64,000 nucleotides of DNA from Mesorhizobium sp. Root102 (lineage in GTDB: Bacteria > Pseudomonadota > Alphaproteobacteria > Rhizobiales > Rhizobiaceae): NCBI RefSeq assembly GCF_001425625.1, contig NZ_LMCP01000012.1, positions 2,620 to 66,619 of the forward strand, in the 5' to 3' direction. The notes below the pieces were generated by a model. It was not told where the DNA came from. It saw only the letters and a program-made list of their open reading frames with translations, and ran no database searches. Numbering within the stretch: the first letter of the stretch is position 1; each line of letters starts with the position of its first letter. Below, piece after piece: positions 37,386 through 45,528 of the stretch. The translations under genes and the position numbers were made by a program.

Positions 37386-38060
37386 TCAAGCCAAAAACAC
37401 CCTCTCAAACGCTTGCTTGCCCGGCGGCGAGAAAATGACCGCGCGGCTGTCCGTCTCGCGGCGCGCCCATTTCTCGGCAAGGATCTTGTCGAGGATGGCG
37501 GCGCCCAGCGTGCCGGCGAGGTGCGAGCGGCGCACGCTCCAGTCGAGGCAGGCGCGGCAGACCGGCCGGCGCGGCCTGGTGTAGAGATCGATGCCGATGG
37601 CAGCGAAATGCGAAGCGGCCGATGGCCCGAGCCTGATCTCCTGTTCGTCGCGGACCAACACGTTTTTATCGACGAGGCGATCGAGCATCGCCACCGCCTG
37701 CTCGCCGGCGAGGTGATCGTAGCAGACGCGCGCCACGCGCATCGCTCCGTCGCGCGGGCCCGGCCGCACGCGCTTTGGCCCAACGGCTTCCGCGACACCG
37801 GTGATGGCTTCGATCATGCCCGCCACCTGTGGGCCGGCGAGGCCGTAATAGCGATGGCGGCCCTGGCTCGCCACCGTCAACAGCCCGCCTTCCATCAGTT
37901 TGCCCAGATGCGAGCTGGCTGTCGGCAGCGAGACGCCGGCCTCGAGCGCCAGTTCGCTCGCCGTCAGCGCCGTGCCGCCCATCAGGGCATTCAGCATGTT
38001 TGCCCGCGCCGGGTCGCCGACCAGGCTGGCGATGCGGGCGATGTCGGGTCCTTCGCGCAT
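37386..38060 (-). CDS. ArsR-type winged-helix transcriptional regulator
   Basis: The 224-residue protein has an ArsR-like DNA-binding domain at about residues 8-85 (ARIASLVGDPARANMLNALM, then LTASELALEAGVSLPTASSH). A long C-terminal part follows with two cysteines in RRPVCRACLDWSVRR that might sense a metal or oxidant. No regulated gene is certain, but it diverges from the DUF1127 / NIPSNAP / ABM genes, with the gap of 68 bases as the likely operator region. Confidence 0.88.
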   Translation of the reverse strand: MREGPDIARIASLVGDPARANMLNALMGGTALTASELALEAGVSLPTASSHLGKLMEGGLLTVASQGRHRYYGLAGPQVAGMIEAITGVAEAVGPKRVRPGPRDGAMRVARVCYDHLAGEQAVAMLDRLVDKNVLVRDEQEIRLGPSAASHFAAIGIDLYTRPRRPVCRACLDWSVRRSHLAGTLGAAILDKILAEKWARRETDSRAVIFSPPGKQAFERVFLA

Positions 38061-38128
38061 AGTTCGTTCCTCATCGAAGCATCCCTGTCAGATAACCACT
38101 ATTCTCCGATCGGATCAAGGAGACGACG

Positions 38129-38344
38129 ATGACCGCACGAACCGCTTTCCCCTCGGCACCGCAGCCCAGCCGCCAATCGTTCCCGTTCGTCACCTGGCTT
38201 CGCTCGCGGCTCAAGGCCCGCTGGTATGACCGCCATTTGCAGCGTCTCGACCTTGCCGAGGTCGACGACCATCTGCTGCGCGACCTTGGCCTGACTCGGC
38301 AAGACGTGCGCCACGAATGCGCGAAATCCTTCTGGCAGGAATGA
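38129..38344 (+). CDS. DUF1127 domain-containing protein
   Basis: The 71-residue protein ends in the DUF1127 motif: an Arg-rich helix RLKARWYDRHLQRL, then LAEVDDHLLRDLGLTRQDVR. Small Arg-rich DUF1127 proteins in alphaproteobacteria are linked to RNA binding and phosphate or carbon stress; for this one it is an inference. AAGGAG precedes the ATG. It diverges from the ArsR-type gene. Confidence 0.88.
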   Translation: MTARTAFPSAPQPSRQSFPFVTWLRSRLKARWYDRHLQRLDLAEVDDHLLRDLGLTRQDVRHECAKSFWQE

Positions 38345-38430
38345 CCCGCAAAGGAATTGCCTAGCAGACCAGGCGGCACGACGTTTCGACGCCGCTCGAA
38401 CTATCGACGCGGAAACCCAAGGAGACCATC

Positions 38431-38763
38431 ATGACCATCACCTGCTTCATCCGCTACGAGATCGACCCGTTCGGCAAGGCGGCCTTCGAGGAGTACGCCC
38501 GCAACTGGGGCCAGGCCATTCCGCGCTGCGGCGCCGATTTGATCGGCTACTACGCCCCGCATGAGGGCTCGGCAACGACCGCCTATGCCGCCTACAACAT
38601 CGACAGCCTGGCGGCCTACGAAGCCTATCGCGCCCGGCTTGCCACCGATCCCGCCGGCAAGGCAAACTACGAGTTTGCCAAGCGTGAAAGATTCATCCTG
38701 AAGGAGGACCGCATGTTCCTGAAACACGTCTCGGGACCGCACGCGAAACTGGTGCTGCCGTGA
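38431..38763 (+). CDS. NIPSNAP family protein
   Basis: The 110-residue protein has the NIPSNAP dimeric alpha-beta barrel pattern MTITCFIRYEIDPFGKAAFE, GADLIGYYAPHEG, and AYEAYRARLATDPAGKANYEFA. AAGGAGA precedes the ATG. The stop overlaps the following GTG start, so it is translated together with the ABM-type gene. Its ligand is unknown. Confidence 0.88.
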   Translation: MTITCFIRYEIDPFGKAAFEEYARNWGQAIPRCGADLIGYYAPHEGSATTAYAAYNIDSLAAYEAYRARLATDPAGKANYEFAKRERFILKEDRMFLKHVSGPHAKLVLP

Positions 38764-39104
38764 TCGCCGTCATCTTCGAGGTCGAGCCGGCGGCGGGCAG
38801 GCGCGACGCCTATCTGAGCATCGCCGCCGACTTGCGTCCTCTGCTCGACGGCATCGACGGCTTTCTCTCCATCGAGCGTTTCCAGAGCCTGGTCGATTCG
38901 AATCGCATCCTGTCCTTGTCGTTCTGGCGCGACGAGGAAGCGGTGAAGGCCTGGCGCAACACCGAAGAACACCGGCAGGCGCAGAAGGCCGGCCGTGGCG
39001 GTATCTTTGCCGGCTACCGACTGCGCATCGCCCATGTCGTGCGTGATTATGGGCTGACGGAGAGGGACGAAGCGCCGCAGGACAGTCGGGCGGTGAATGG
39101 GTGA
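38760..39104 (+). CDS. Antibiotic biosynthesis monooxygenase (ABM) domain protein
   Basis: The 114-residue protein has the ABM fold pattern: AVIFEVEPAAGRRDAYLSIA, GFLSIERFQSLVDSNRILSL, SFWRDEEAVKAWRNTEEHR. Such proteins range from heme-degrading oxygenases to quinone monooxygenases. It starts with GTG at 38760, overlapping the NIPSNAP stop. It converges with mbfA ten bases away. Confidence 0.87.
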   Translation: MIAVIFEVEPAAGRRDAYLSIAADLRPLLDGIDGFLSIERFQSLVDSNRILSLSFWRDEEAVKAWRNTEEHRQAQKAGRGGIFAGYRLRIAHVVRDYGLTERDEAPQDSRAVNG

Positions 39105-39114
39105 GTGAGGCTAC

Positions 39115-40098
39115 TCACGCATTCCCGATCAGCACACCGGCCGCGAACACCAGGGCGCCGCCCAGAACCACCTGGAAGGCGGCACGCAGGAAGGGCGTCT
39201 GCATGTAGCGGTTCTGGACGAAGGCAATCGTCCACAGTTCGAAGAACACCACAACCGCAGCGACGGCTGTCGCCGTCCAGAAATGCGGGATGAGATAGGG
39301 CAATGCATGGCCAAGGCCGCCCGCCGACGTCATGACGCCGGTGGTGATGCCGCGTTTTATCGGCGAACCACGGCCCGATAGCTTGCCGTCGTCGGAAGCC
39401 ACTTCGGTGAAGCCCATCGAGATGCCGGCGCCGATCGAGGCGGCAAGCCCGACCAGAAAGGTCTGCCAGGTGTCATGCGTGGCAAACGCCGCGGCGAAGA
39501 TCGGCGCCAGCGTCGACACCGATCCGTCCATCAATCCTGCAAGCCCCGGCTGCACATAGGTGAGGATGAACTGGCGCTGCTCGGCAGCGGCCTCTTCGTC
39601 CTTCACTTCGCCCGGCACGTGCTTTTGCTCCAGGCGCTGCGCCAGCGTCTCGTGCCCCTGCTCGGCCAGCGCCAGATCGTCGAGCAGTTTTCTGGTCGAG
39701 GCATCCGTGGTGCGCTTGGCGGCCTCGACATAGAACAGATAGGCCTGCCGCTCCATCGCCTCGGCCTGGCTGCGCACGTGCTCGATGCCAAGGGGTCTCA
39801 CCAGCCAGTCGGGCTTGCGCTCGTAGTAACCCTTCACATGTTCGCGCCGGATCAGCGGGATGCGCTCGCCGAACCGATTTCGGAAAAGCTCGATCAGCGC
39901 ATCGCGATGGCCATCCTCTTCCTCGGCCATCTCCTCGAACACTTTTGCCGATTGCGGGAAGGTGTCCGCCAGCCCGTCGGCATAGGCCCGGTAGATGCGT
40001 CCGTCATCCTCCTCGGACGAAATGGCCAGCGCCAGGATCTCCTGTTCGGACAGCGATTCGAAGGGACGGCGGCCGAAGCCGAAAACACGGGAAAGCAT
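39115..40098 (-). CDS. mbfA: Membrane-bound ferritin / iron exporter MbfA
   Basis: MbfA couples a ferritin-like domain to a VIT1/CCC1-type membrane domain and exports iron. The 327-residue protein has a helical N-terminal domain (residues about 15-165) with Glu-rich metal sites at SSEED, EEMAEEEDGH and ALAEQGHE. A membrane domain follows (about 180-327) with LMDGSVSTLAPIFAAAFA and GAGISMGFTEVASDD. It is full length. The palindrome 10 bases upstream fits Irr control, as known for mbfA in rhizobia. Confidence 0.93.
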   Translation of the reverse strand: MLSRVFGFGRRPFESLSEQEILALAISSEEDDGRIYRAYADGLADTFPQSAKVFEEMAEEEDGHRDALIELFRNRFGERIPLIRREHVKGYYERKPDWLVRPLGIEHVRSQAEAMERQAYLFYVEAAKRTTDASTRKLLDDLALAEQGHETLAQRLEQKHVPGEVKDEEAAAEQRQFILTYVQPGLAGLMDGSVSTLAPIFAAAFATHDTWQTFLVGLAASIGAGISMGFTEVASDDGKLSGRGSPIKRGITTGVMTSAGGLGHALPYLIPHFWTATAVAAVVVFFELWTIAFVQNRYMQTPFLRAAFQVVLGGALVFAAGVLIGNA

Positions 40099-40108
40099 GA
40101 GGAATTCA

Positions 40109-40137
40109 CCCTAGTTTAGAATAGTTCTAAACTAGGG
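40109..40137 (-). promoter_or_regulatory. Irr/ICE-type iron control element before mbfA
   Basis: TTTAGAATAGTTCTAAA is a perfect inverted repeat at the core of a 13-bp-arm palindrome (40109-40137). It matches the iron control element bound by Irr in rhizobia. It sits just upstream of the mbfA ribosome binding site (AGGGTGA), where binding would block the gene. This fits repression of iron export when iron is low. Confidence 0.85.
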
Positions 40138-40274
40138 TTTTGAACGCCTTTGGTCAATTGCGCGCTTGGGTCGCGGTCAAGAATTGTGGAAGCCCCGTGC
40201 GCACGGCGGCCCTTCATTATCAGTGAATGTTCACCTATATAGCTGAGCTCGAGCCAAGTACAAGGAGTCATGAG

Positions 40275-40598
40275 ATGACAGCAAAACAGCCTCCGCACCC
40301 CTATGATCCCAAGCCCGTTCTCGATCTCATCGCCAGCATCGAGGCCGATTTGCAGCGCCTGAAAGGCCTGGTCGAGCAGCAGGTCGAGAAATTCGACCCC
40401 GCCAATCCGCACAACAAGGCGCCGGACGGCAAATTGACGGAGGAAGGCGTCGAGTGCTGCTACCGCATGTTCGACGAGGGCAAGTCGCGCTATTCGGTCG
40501 CCCAGCAGATGAAGATCTCCTTTGCCGCCGCCAGCCACCGGTTCAACAACTGGCGCAAGCTGGGTGGGACCAAGAGGCAGAGGACGCTGTTGGGGTGA
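40275..40598 (+). CDS. Small predicted DNA-binding protein (107 aa)
   Basis: The protein has a charged helix at about residues 18-42 (DLIASIEADLQRLKGLVEQQ) and a C-terminal region, LTEEGVECCYRMFDEGKSRY then SVAQQMKISFAAASHRFNNW, that resembles a helix-turn-helix. A DNA-binding role is inferred, not shown. ATG at 40275 has AAGGAG nine bases before it. It lies alone between mbfA and the threonine dehydratase gene. The 230 bases after it hold no other gene I can support. Confidence 0.6.
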   Translation: MTAKQPPHPYDPKPVLDLIASIEADLQRLKGLVEQQVEKFDPANPHNKAPDGKLTEEGVECCYRMFDEGKSRYSVAQQMKISFAAASHRFNNWRKLGGTKRQRTLLG

Positions 40599-40860
40599 GA
40601 ACCCGGTTCGCGCAGGCGAATTGAAAGTTCCGGGGGACCTTTCAAGGACTCGAACCGGGGACGTGCCGGCAGCGTGCCCCCGGTTGGCGCACTCGAGCGT
40701 AGTGCGGAAATCGCGGCGATGGCCGGCAGTCCAGAGGGGGGGTGTGCAGCCGTGGCGTTGGCGGCCGCCCCGCCAAACTTTGTAACGGTCACATTTTTTC
40801 ATTGGTGCGCCGCATCTGTTTGCGGGCATCATGGAAAGACCCCTGCCCACTGGACCTCAC

Positions 40861-41841
40861 ATGACCGCAACCACCCCTCCCGGCATCGCCGACATCCATG
40901 CCGCCGCCGCGCGTCTCTCCGGCCTGATCGTCGAAACCCCCTTGATCGAATCGCAAGAACTGAACAAGCGCTTCGGTGCTCGCATCCTGTTCAAGCCGGA
41001 AACGCTGCAGCGCACCGGTTCGTTCAAGTTTCGTGGCGCCTACAACAAGCTGTCGTCGCTCAGTGAAGAAGAACGCAGCCGAGGCGTCGTCGCCTTCTCG
41101 TCGGGAAATCATGCGCAAGGCGTCGCGGCGTCGGCGGCGATGTTCGGCGTCAAGGCGGTCATCGCCATGCCCGCCGATGCGCCGGCGATGAAGATCGCCA
41201 ATGTCCGCAAGATGGGGGCTGACGTGGTACCGTTCGACCGTTTTCGCGACGACCGCATGACCGTGATCCGTCCTTACATGGAGAGAGGCATGGTGCTGGT
41301 TCCGCCCTTCGACGACCCAGCCATCATCGCCGGCCAGGGCACGATCGGCCTCGAATTGATGCGCCAGGCAAAAGCGCTTGGCGTCAGCCTCGACGCGATC
41401 GTCATTCCCTGCGGCGGCGGCGGCCTGACCAGCGGCATCTCGGTTGCGGTCAAGGACGCCTCGCCCGACACCGCGGTCTGGGCGGTGGAGCCAGAGCATT
41501 TCGACGACACCCGCCGTTCGCTGGCCGCGGGAGCCAGGGTTTCGAACGAGCCCGGCCATGCCTCGATCTGCGACGCGATCCTGACCGCCGAGCCCGGCCT
41601 GATCACTTTCGAGATCAACCGCAGGAACCTTGCCGGTGCCATTGCCGTCTCCGACAAGGCGACGGCAATGGCGATGCGCGACGCCATGGCCTATCTCAAG
41701 CTGGTGGTCGAGCCCGGCGGCTGCGTCGCGCTGGCGGCACTGTCATCGGGCGAGATCGAACTGTCGGGCAAATGCGTTGCCGTAGTGCTGTCCGGCGGCA
41801 ATGTCGATTTCGGCACCTATGCCGAGATCATGGCGGCGTAG
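40861..41841 (+). CDS. Threonine/serine dehydratase (PLP fold type II)
   Basis: The 326-residue protein has the PLP-Lys motif TGSFKFRGAYNKL, the carboxylate-binding SSGNHAQGVA and the phosphate-binding loop CGGGGLTSG. It lacks a C-terminal regulatory ACT domain, which points to a catabolic threonine ammonia-lyase, serine dehydratase or serine racemase. ATG at 40861 is chosen; ATG at 40831 in the same frame adds ten unconserved residues. Confidence 0.88.
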   Translation: MTATTPPGIADIHAAAARLSGLIVETPLIESQELNKRFGARILFKPETLQRTGSFKFRGAYNKLSSLSEEERSRGVVAFSSGNHAQGVAASAAMFGVKAVIAMPADAPAMKIANVRKMGADVVPFDRFRDDRMTVIRPYMERGMVLVPPFDDPAIIAGQGTIGLELMRQAKALGVSLDAIVIPCGGGGLTSGISVAVKDASPDTAVWAVEPEHFDDTRRSLAAGARVSNEPGHASICDAILTAEPGLITFEINRRNLAGAIAVSDKATAMAMRDAMAYLKLVVEPGGCVALAALSSGEIELSGKCVAVVLSGGNVDFGTYAEIMAA

Positions 41842-41888
41842 GGTAGCGAAAGGTCCGATCACGAAGTCGATGTCCGAGGAGATCCGGC

Positions 41889-42269
41889 ATGGGAGACCAG
41901 GAGACAAGAGCGGCTCTGGATCGCCACTGGGCCGCCTCGGATGCCAGCGACTTCGAGGCGGAACATCGGATCTACCGGGAGGACGCAGTGCTCGACTATC
42001 CGCAATCGGGCGAGCGCATAAGCGGGCGGCGAAACATCCAGTCGTCCCGCGCCGCGCAGCCCAATCAAAAGCGCTTCACGGTGCGGCGGATCGTCGGGGC
42101 TGGCGATCTCTGGGTCACTGAATTTGTCCTCGCCTATGACGGGCGGCCGTCCTACACCGTGAGCATCATGGAGTTCCTCGATGGCAAGGTCGCCCGCGAG
42201 ACCCAGTATTTCGCCGATCCGTTCGAGCCAGGACCTTCGCGCGCGCAATGGGTCGAGCGGATGCCGTGA
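41889..42269 (+). CDS. SnoaL-like / nuclear transport factor 2 family protein
   Basis: The 126-residue protein has the SnoaL-like cone fold pattern: RAALDRHWAASDASDFEAEH, IYREDAVLDYPQSGERISGR, then VSIMEFLDGKVARETQYFAD. Such proteins bind or convert small hydrophobic ligands; the role here is unknown. It follows threonine dehydratase by 47 bases and the glycosylase gene lies 24 bases downstream, so the three may be co-transcribed. Confidence 0.82.
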   Translation: MGDQETRAALDRHWAASDASDFEAEHRIYREDAVLDYPQSGERISGRRNIQSSRAAQPNQKRFTVRRIVGAGDLWVTEFVLAYDGRPSYTVSIMEFLDGKVARETQYFADPFEPGPSRAQWVERMP

Positions 42270-42293
42270 ACCCTGGCCGCGCTGAGGATGGTC

Positions 42294-42887
42294 ATGTATC
42301 GCCCGCTCACGCGCTCCGAACTGCCAGATGACACGGCATCGCTGGCCCGCACCCTCATCGGCAAGCTCGTGGTGCGCGAGCTGCCTGAAGGCATTGCCAG
42401 CGGCCGCATCGTCGAGACCGAGGCCTATGTGGCCGGCGACGCCGCCGGGCACGGCTACAGGGGGATGACCCCGCGCAACCGTTCGCTGTTTCTCGATCGA
42501 GGGCACGCCTACGTCTATCTCGCCTACGGCATCTCCTACATGCTCAACGTCTCTAGCGAGATGCCGGGGATTGGAACCGGTGTGCTGATCAGGGCGCTCG
42601 AGCCACTTGAAGGCATCGCGATCATGCGGCTCAATCGCGGCATCGAGCGCCTGCGCGACCTGGCGCGGGGGCCGGGAAGGCTCGCCCAGGCGTTGCGGAT
42701 CGATCGTTCGCTCGACGGGCTCGACCTTTGCCGCGAAGGCTCGCTGTGGCTCGCACGCGATGCCCATGAGCCCGGCGAAATCGGGCAGAGCGTCAGGATC
42801 GGCATCTCGAAGGATGCGAGCCGGCTGCTGCGATTTTATGTCAGGAAGAGCCCGTTCGTCAGCGGTCCAGCTTCGCTCAACCGTTGA
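42294..42887 (+). CDS. 3-methyladenine DNA glycosylase (AAG/MPG family)
   Basis: The enzyme removes alkylated purines from DNA at the start of base excision repair. The 197-residue protein has the AAG pattern: LARTLIGKLVVRELPEG, GRIVETEAYVAGDAAGHGY with the catalytic Glu, RGHAYVYLAYGISYMLNV, and GPGRLAQALRID. Length is normal. ATG at 42294 has GAGG about eight bases upstream and is preferred to ATG at 42288. Confidence 0.93.
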   Translation: MYRPLTRSELPDDTASLARTLIGKLVVRELPEGIASGRIVETEAYVAGDAAGHGYRGMTPRNRSLFLDRGHAYVYLAYGISYMLNVSSEMPGIGTGVLIRALEPLEGIAIMRLNRGIERLRDLARGPGRLAQALRIDRSLDGLDLCREGSLWLARDAHEPGEIGQSVRIGISKDASRLLRFYVRKSPFVSGPASLNR

Positions 42888-43004
42888 GAGCTCGTCAGCC
42901 ACAATGGCGATGCACGATGCTCAGGCCAATTTCAGGCTGGCCAGCGCGACGCAGACGGGTACGGCTCTATTGCAAAACGGGCAAGTGCGCGTAGTTTCGT
43001 TCGC

Positions 43005-43448
43005 GTGAAACATGAGTACATCATGAGCCTTTCGATCTATCACGCCACGAAACAAAAATTGCTCACTCACGGAGTGAAAAACACAGAGGATGGCAACCTT
43101 ACTCTTACTGATAAGAGGCTATTCCTGCTGTTCGTTAGACTCGAAAGAGCGCGACGGTCGAAATGCTTTGAAGCCGTTCAGGCGGCGGTTTGTGCCATTG
43201 AGACTTATGCAAAATCTATTGGAAAACGGCAGGTAGCAATTTTCGCCTATATGTATATGCGTTTCTCTGACGGAACCCCCAAAATGACCCACCTCGACGA
43301 GACCTTGGAGGGTGGAGGCGTGAGAAAAATAAAGGAATATAGACGACCGGTCACCGACGAAGAGATTACCATCGCTGCATGGGCACGTGTCAAATTCGAC
43401 CGATATGAAAATAGTTTCTTTCGCGCGTTGTATAGCAATCGGCGGTAA
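43005..43448 (+). CDS. Orphan hypothetical protein (about 140-147 aa), AT-rich
   Basis: The frame runs from GTG at 43005 or ATG at 43023 and gives a soluble protein (MSLSIYHATKQKLLTHGVKN...) rich in Lys, Arg and aromatic residues. It has no signal peptide or membrane helix, and I recognise no domain. Its codon use is clearly more A/T-rich than the genes on both sides, which points to recent transfer. It lies between the glycosylase gene and the ABC efflux operon, with about 120 empty bases before it. Confidence 0.55.
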   Translation: MKHEYIMSLSIYHATKQKLLTHGVKNTEDGNLTLTDKRLFLLFVRLERARRSKCFEAVQAAVCAIETYAKSIGKRQVAIFAYMYMRFSDGTPKMTHLDETLEGGGVRKIKEYRRPVTDEEITIAAWARVKFDRYENSFFRALYSNRR

Positions 43449-43474
43449 GGCGACCGAATAAACAGGCCCGGCGC

Positions 43475-44611
43475 CTAATCCAGCGTCCGCCTGAACCGCA
43501 CCAGCGCGACGCCGGCAAACAACGCCACGAACACCACCAGCCAGCCGATCTCCGTTGCCACCGCCGGCAGTTCGGCGCCCTTCAGCATCACCGCGCGGAT
43601 GATGCGCAGGAAGTGCGTCAGCGGCAGGATCTCGCCGAAGACCTGCGCCCAGTCCGGCATGCCGCGATAGGGGAACATGAAGCCGGACAGCATGATCGAC
43701 GGCAGGAAGAAGAAGAAGGTGAGCTGCAGCGCCTGCATCTGCGTGCGAGCGATGGTCGAGATCGTGTAGCCGAGCAGCACCAGCGCCAGCACGAAGATCA
43801 GCACGGCGGTCAAGAGCAGCGACATCGATCCGGTAAAGGGGATGGCGAACAGAAGCTTGGCCGCCGCCAGCACCACCACCACCTGCACGCCGCCGACCGC
43901 CAGATAGGGCAGGACCTTGCCGAGCATGATCTCGAGCGGGCTCGACGGCATCGCCAAAAGGTTTTCCATCGTGCCGCGTTCGGTCTCGCGTGTCAGCGCG
44001 ATCGAAGTCATCATCACCATCGTCATCTGCAGGATGACGCCGAGCAGGCCGGGCACGATGTTGTATTGCGAGATGCCTTCGGGATTGTAGCGCCGATGCA
44101 CCACCACTTCGAGCTGGCCCTTGGCAGCTTCGGCAGCGGCCTCCTGCATGCCGCGCGCCCGAAGCAGCGCCTGGCTGGCGACGGTGCTCAGCGTCGAGAT
44201 GGCGCCGCTGGCGACGGCCGGGTCGGTGGCGTCGGCCTCGATCAGGATCTGCGGGCTGTCGCCCCGCTCGACCCGCCGGGCGAAATCGGCGGGGATGGTG
44301 ACGACGAAGGCGACATCGCCGCGCGACATCAGGAACTCCGCATCGGCAGCACTTTGCGAGACATGGTCGAAGCGGTAGTAGCCGGTGGTCTGCAGCGCCG
44401 AGACCATGGCGCGCGTATAGGGGTCGCTGCTGGTCGCCACGAGTGCTGCCGGCAGGCTTTTCGGATCGTTGTTGATGGCGTAGCCGAACAGCACCAGCTG
44501 CATCAGCGGCACGCCCAGCATCATGGCGAAGGTGATGCGGTCGCGCCGCATCTGGATGAATTCCTTGATCAGCAGGGCGCCAAGCCGGGCGAAGGAAAAG
44601 ACGCTGTTCAT
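43475..44611 (-). CDS. ABC-2 type permease (YbhR/YbhS-like)
   Basis: The 378-residue protein has an N-terminal helix (LLIKEFIQMRRDRITFAMML), a large periplasmic loop (about residues 45-180) and five C-terminal helices with the ABC-2 stretch ETERGTMENLLAMPSSPLEIMLGK. It is the membrane part of an exporter whose ATPase is encoded just upstream with a four-base overlap. In E. coli two permeases (YbhS, YbhR) are present; only one is seen here, so it may work as a homodimer. Confidence 0.9.
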   Translation of the reverse strand: MNSVFSFARLGALLIKEFIQMRRDRITFAMMLGVPLMQLVLFGYAINNDPKSLPAALVATSSDPYTRAMVSALQTTGYYRFDHVSQSAADAEFLMSRGDVAFVVTIPADFARRVERGDSPQILIEADATDPAVASGAISTLSTVASQALLRARGMQEAAAEAAKGQLEVVVHRRYNPEGISQYNIVPGLLGVILQMTMVMMTSIALTRETERGTMENLLAMPSSPLEIMLGKVLPYLAVGGVQVVVVLAAAKLLFAIPFTGSMSLLLTAVLIFVLALVLLGYTISTIARTQMQALQLTFFFFLPSIMLSGFMFPYRGMPDWAQVFGEILPLTHFLRIIRAVMLKGAELPAVATEIGWLVVFVALFAGVALVRFRRTLD

Positions 44612-45528
44612 GCCATGTTGTCCTTCGAACCAGACATGAACTGGATGAAGACGTCCTCGAGGCTGGTTTCGCCGGGCGTCACCGTCACGCCCTTGTGCTC
44701 TTTCTCGACATCGGCGAGTGCCGCCTCAAGCTTCTTCCTGTCGGAGCCGACGACATGCAGCGTCGCGCCGAACGGCGCCACCTGGTCGACGCCAGGGCGG
44801 CCGTGAAGCTCCGCAGCGACCCGATCTAGGTGCGGGCCCTGCACGACGAACGTGGTCAGACCAGCATTCTTGACCACTTCGGCGACGGTGCCGGTGGCCA
44901 GCATCTTGCCGTAGGAGATGTAGCTGATGCGGTGGCAGCGCTCGGCCTCGTCCATGTAGTGAGTGGAGACCAGCACGGTCAGCCCACCGCTGGCAAGGCG
45001 ATGGATCTCGTCCCAGAACTCGCGCCGCGCCTTCGGATCGACACCGGCCGTCGGCTCGTCGAGCAGCAGCAATTTCGGCTTGTGCATGATGCAGGCGGCC
45101 AGCGCCAGCCGCTGCTTCCAGCCGCCCGACAAGGTGCCGGCCAGCTGGTTGCGGCGCGTGGTCAGGCCGAGGTCTTCAAGCGTCCCGGCGACATATTCTT
45201 CGACCGGCTTCAGCCGGTAGAGCCGCGCCACGAATTCGAGGTTCTCGCCGATCGTCAGATCCTCGTAGAACGAGAATTTCTGCGTCATGTAGCCGACTTC
45301 GCGCTTGATGCGCAGGCTGTCGGTGCGGATGTTGAAGCCGAGCACCGTGCCTTCGCCCTCGTCGGGCGTCAGCAGGCCGCACATGATGCGGATGGTGGTG
45401 GTCTTGCCCGAACCGTTGGGCCCGAGAAAGCCGACGATCTCGCCTTCCGCGACCGTCATCGTCACATGGTCGACGACGGTCTTGTCGCCAAAACGCTTGA
45501 CCAGGCCATGGACGTCGACGACGTTCAT
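44608..45528 (-). CDS. ABC transporter ATP-binding protein (YbhF-like)
   Basis: The 306-residue ATPase has Walker A GPNGSGKTTT, signature LSGGWKQRLALA, Walker [13 protein letters not shown] and the switch His in VSTHYMDEAE. A C-terminal extension of about 75 residues follows the ATPase core. ATG at 45528 overlaps the stop of the HlyD gene (ATGA). YbhF of E. coli has two ATPase domains, so this is a single-domain relative. It powers the exporter with the next gene. Confidence 0.9.
   Translation of the reverse strand: MNVVDVHGLVKRFGDKTVVDHVTMTVAEGEIVGFLGPNGSGKTTTIRIMCGLLTPDEGEGTVLGFNIRTDSLRIKREVGYMTQKFSFYEDLTIGENLEFVARLYRLKPVEEYVAGTLEDLGLTTRRNQLAGTLSGGWKQRLALAACIMHKPKLLLLDEPTAGVDPKARREFWDEIHRLASGGLTVLVSTHYMDEAERCHRISYISYGKMLATGTVAEVVKNAGLTTFVVQGPHLDRVAAELHGRPGVDQVAPFGATLHVVGSDRKKLEAALADVEKEHKGVTVTPGETSLEDVFIQFMSGSKDNMA

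Noticed and set aside
40620..40680. tRNA-like GGACTCGAACC segment
   Set aside because: It resembles a T-arm loop, but no matching T-stem, acceptor stem or anticodon arm can be formed around it.
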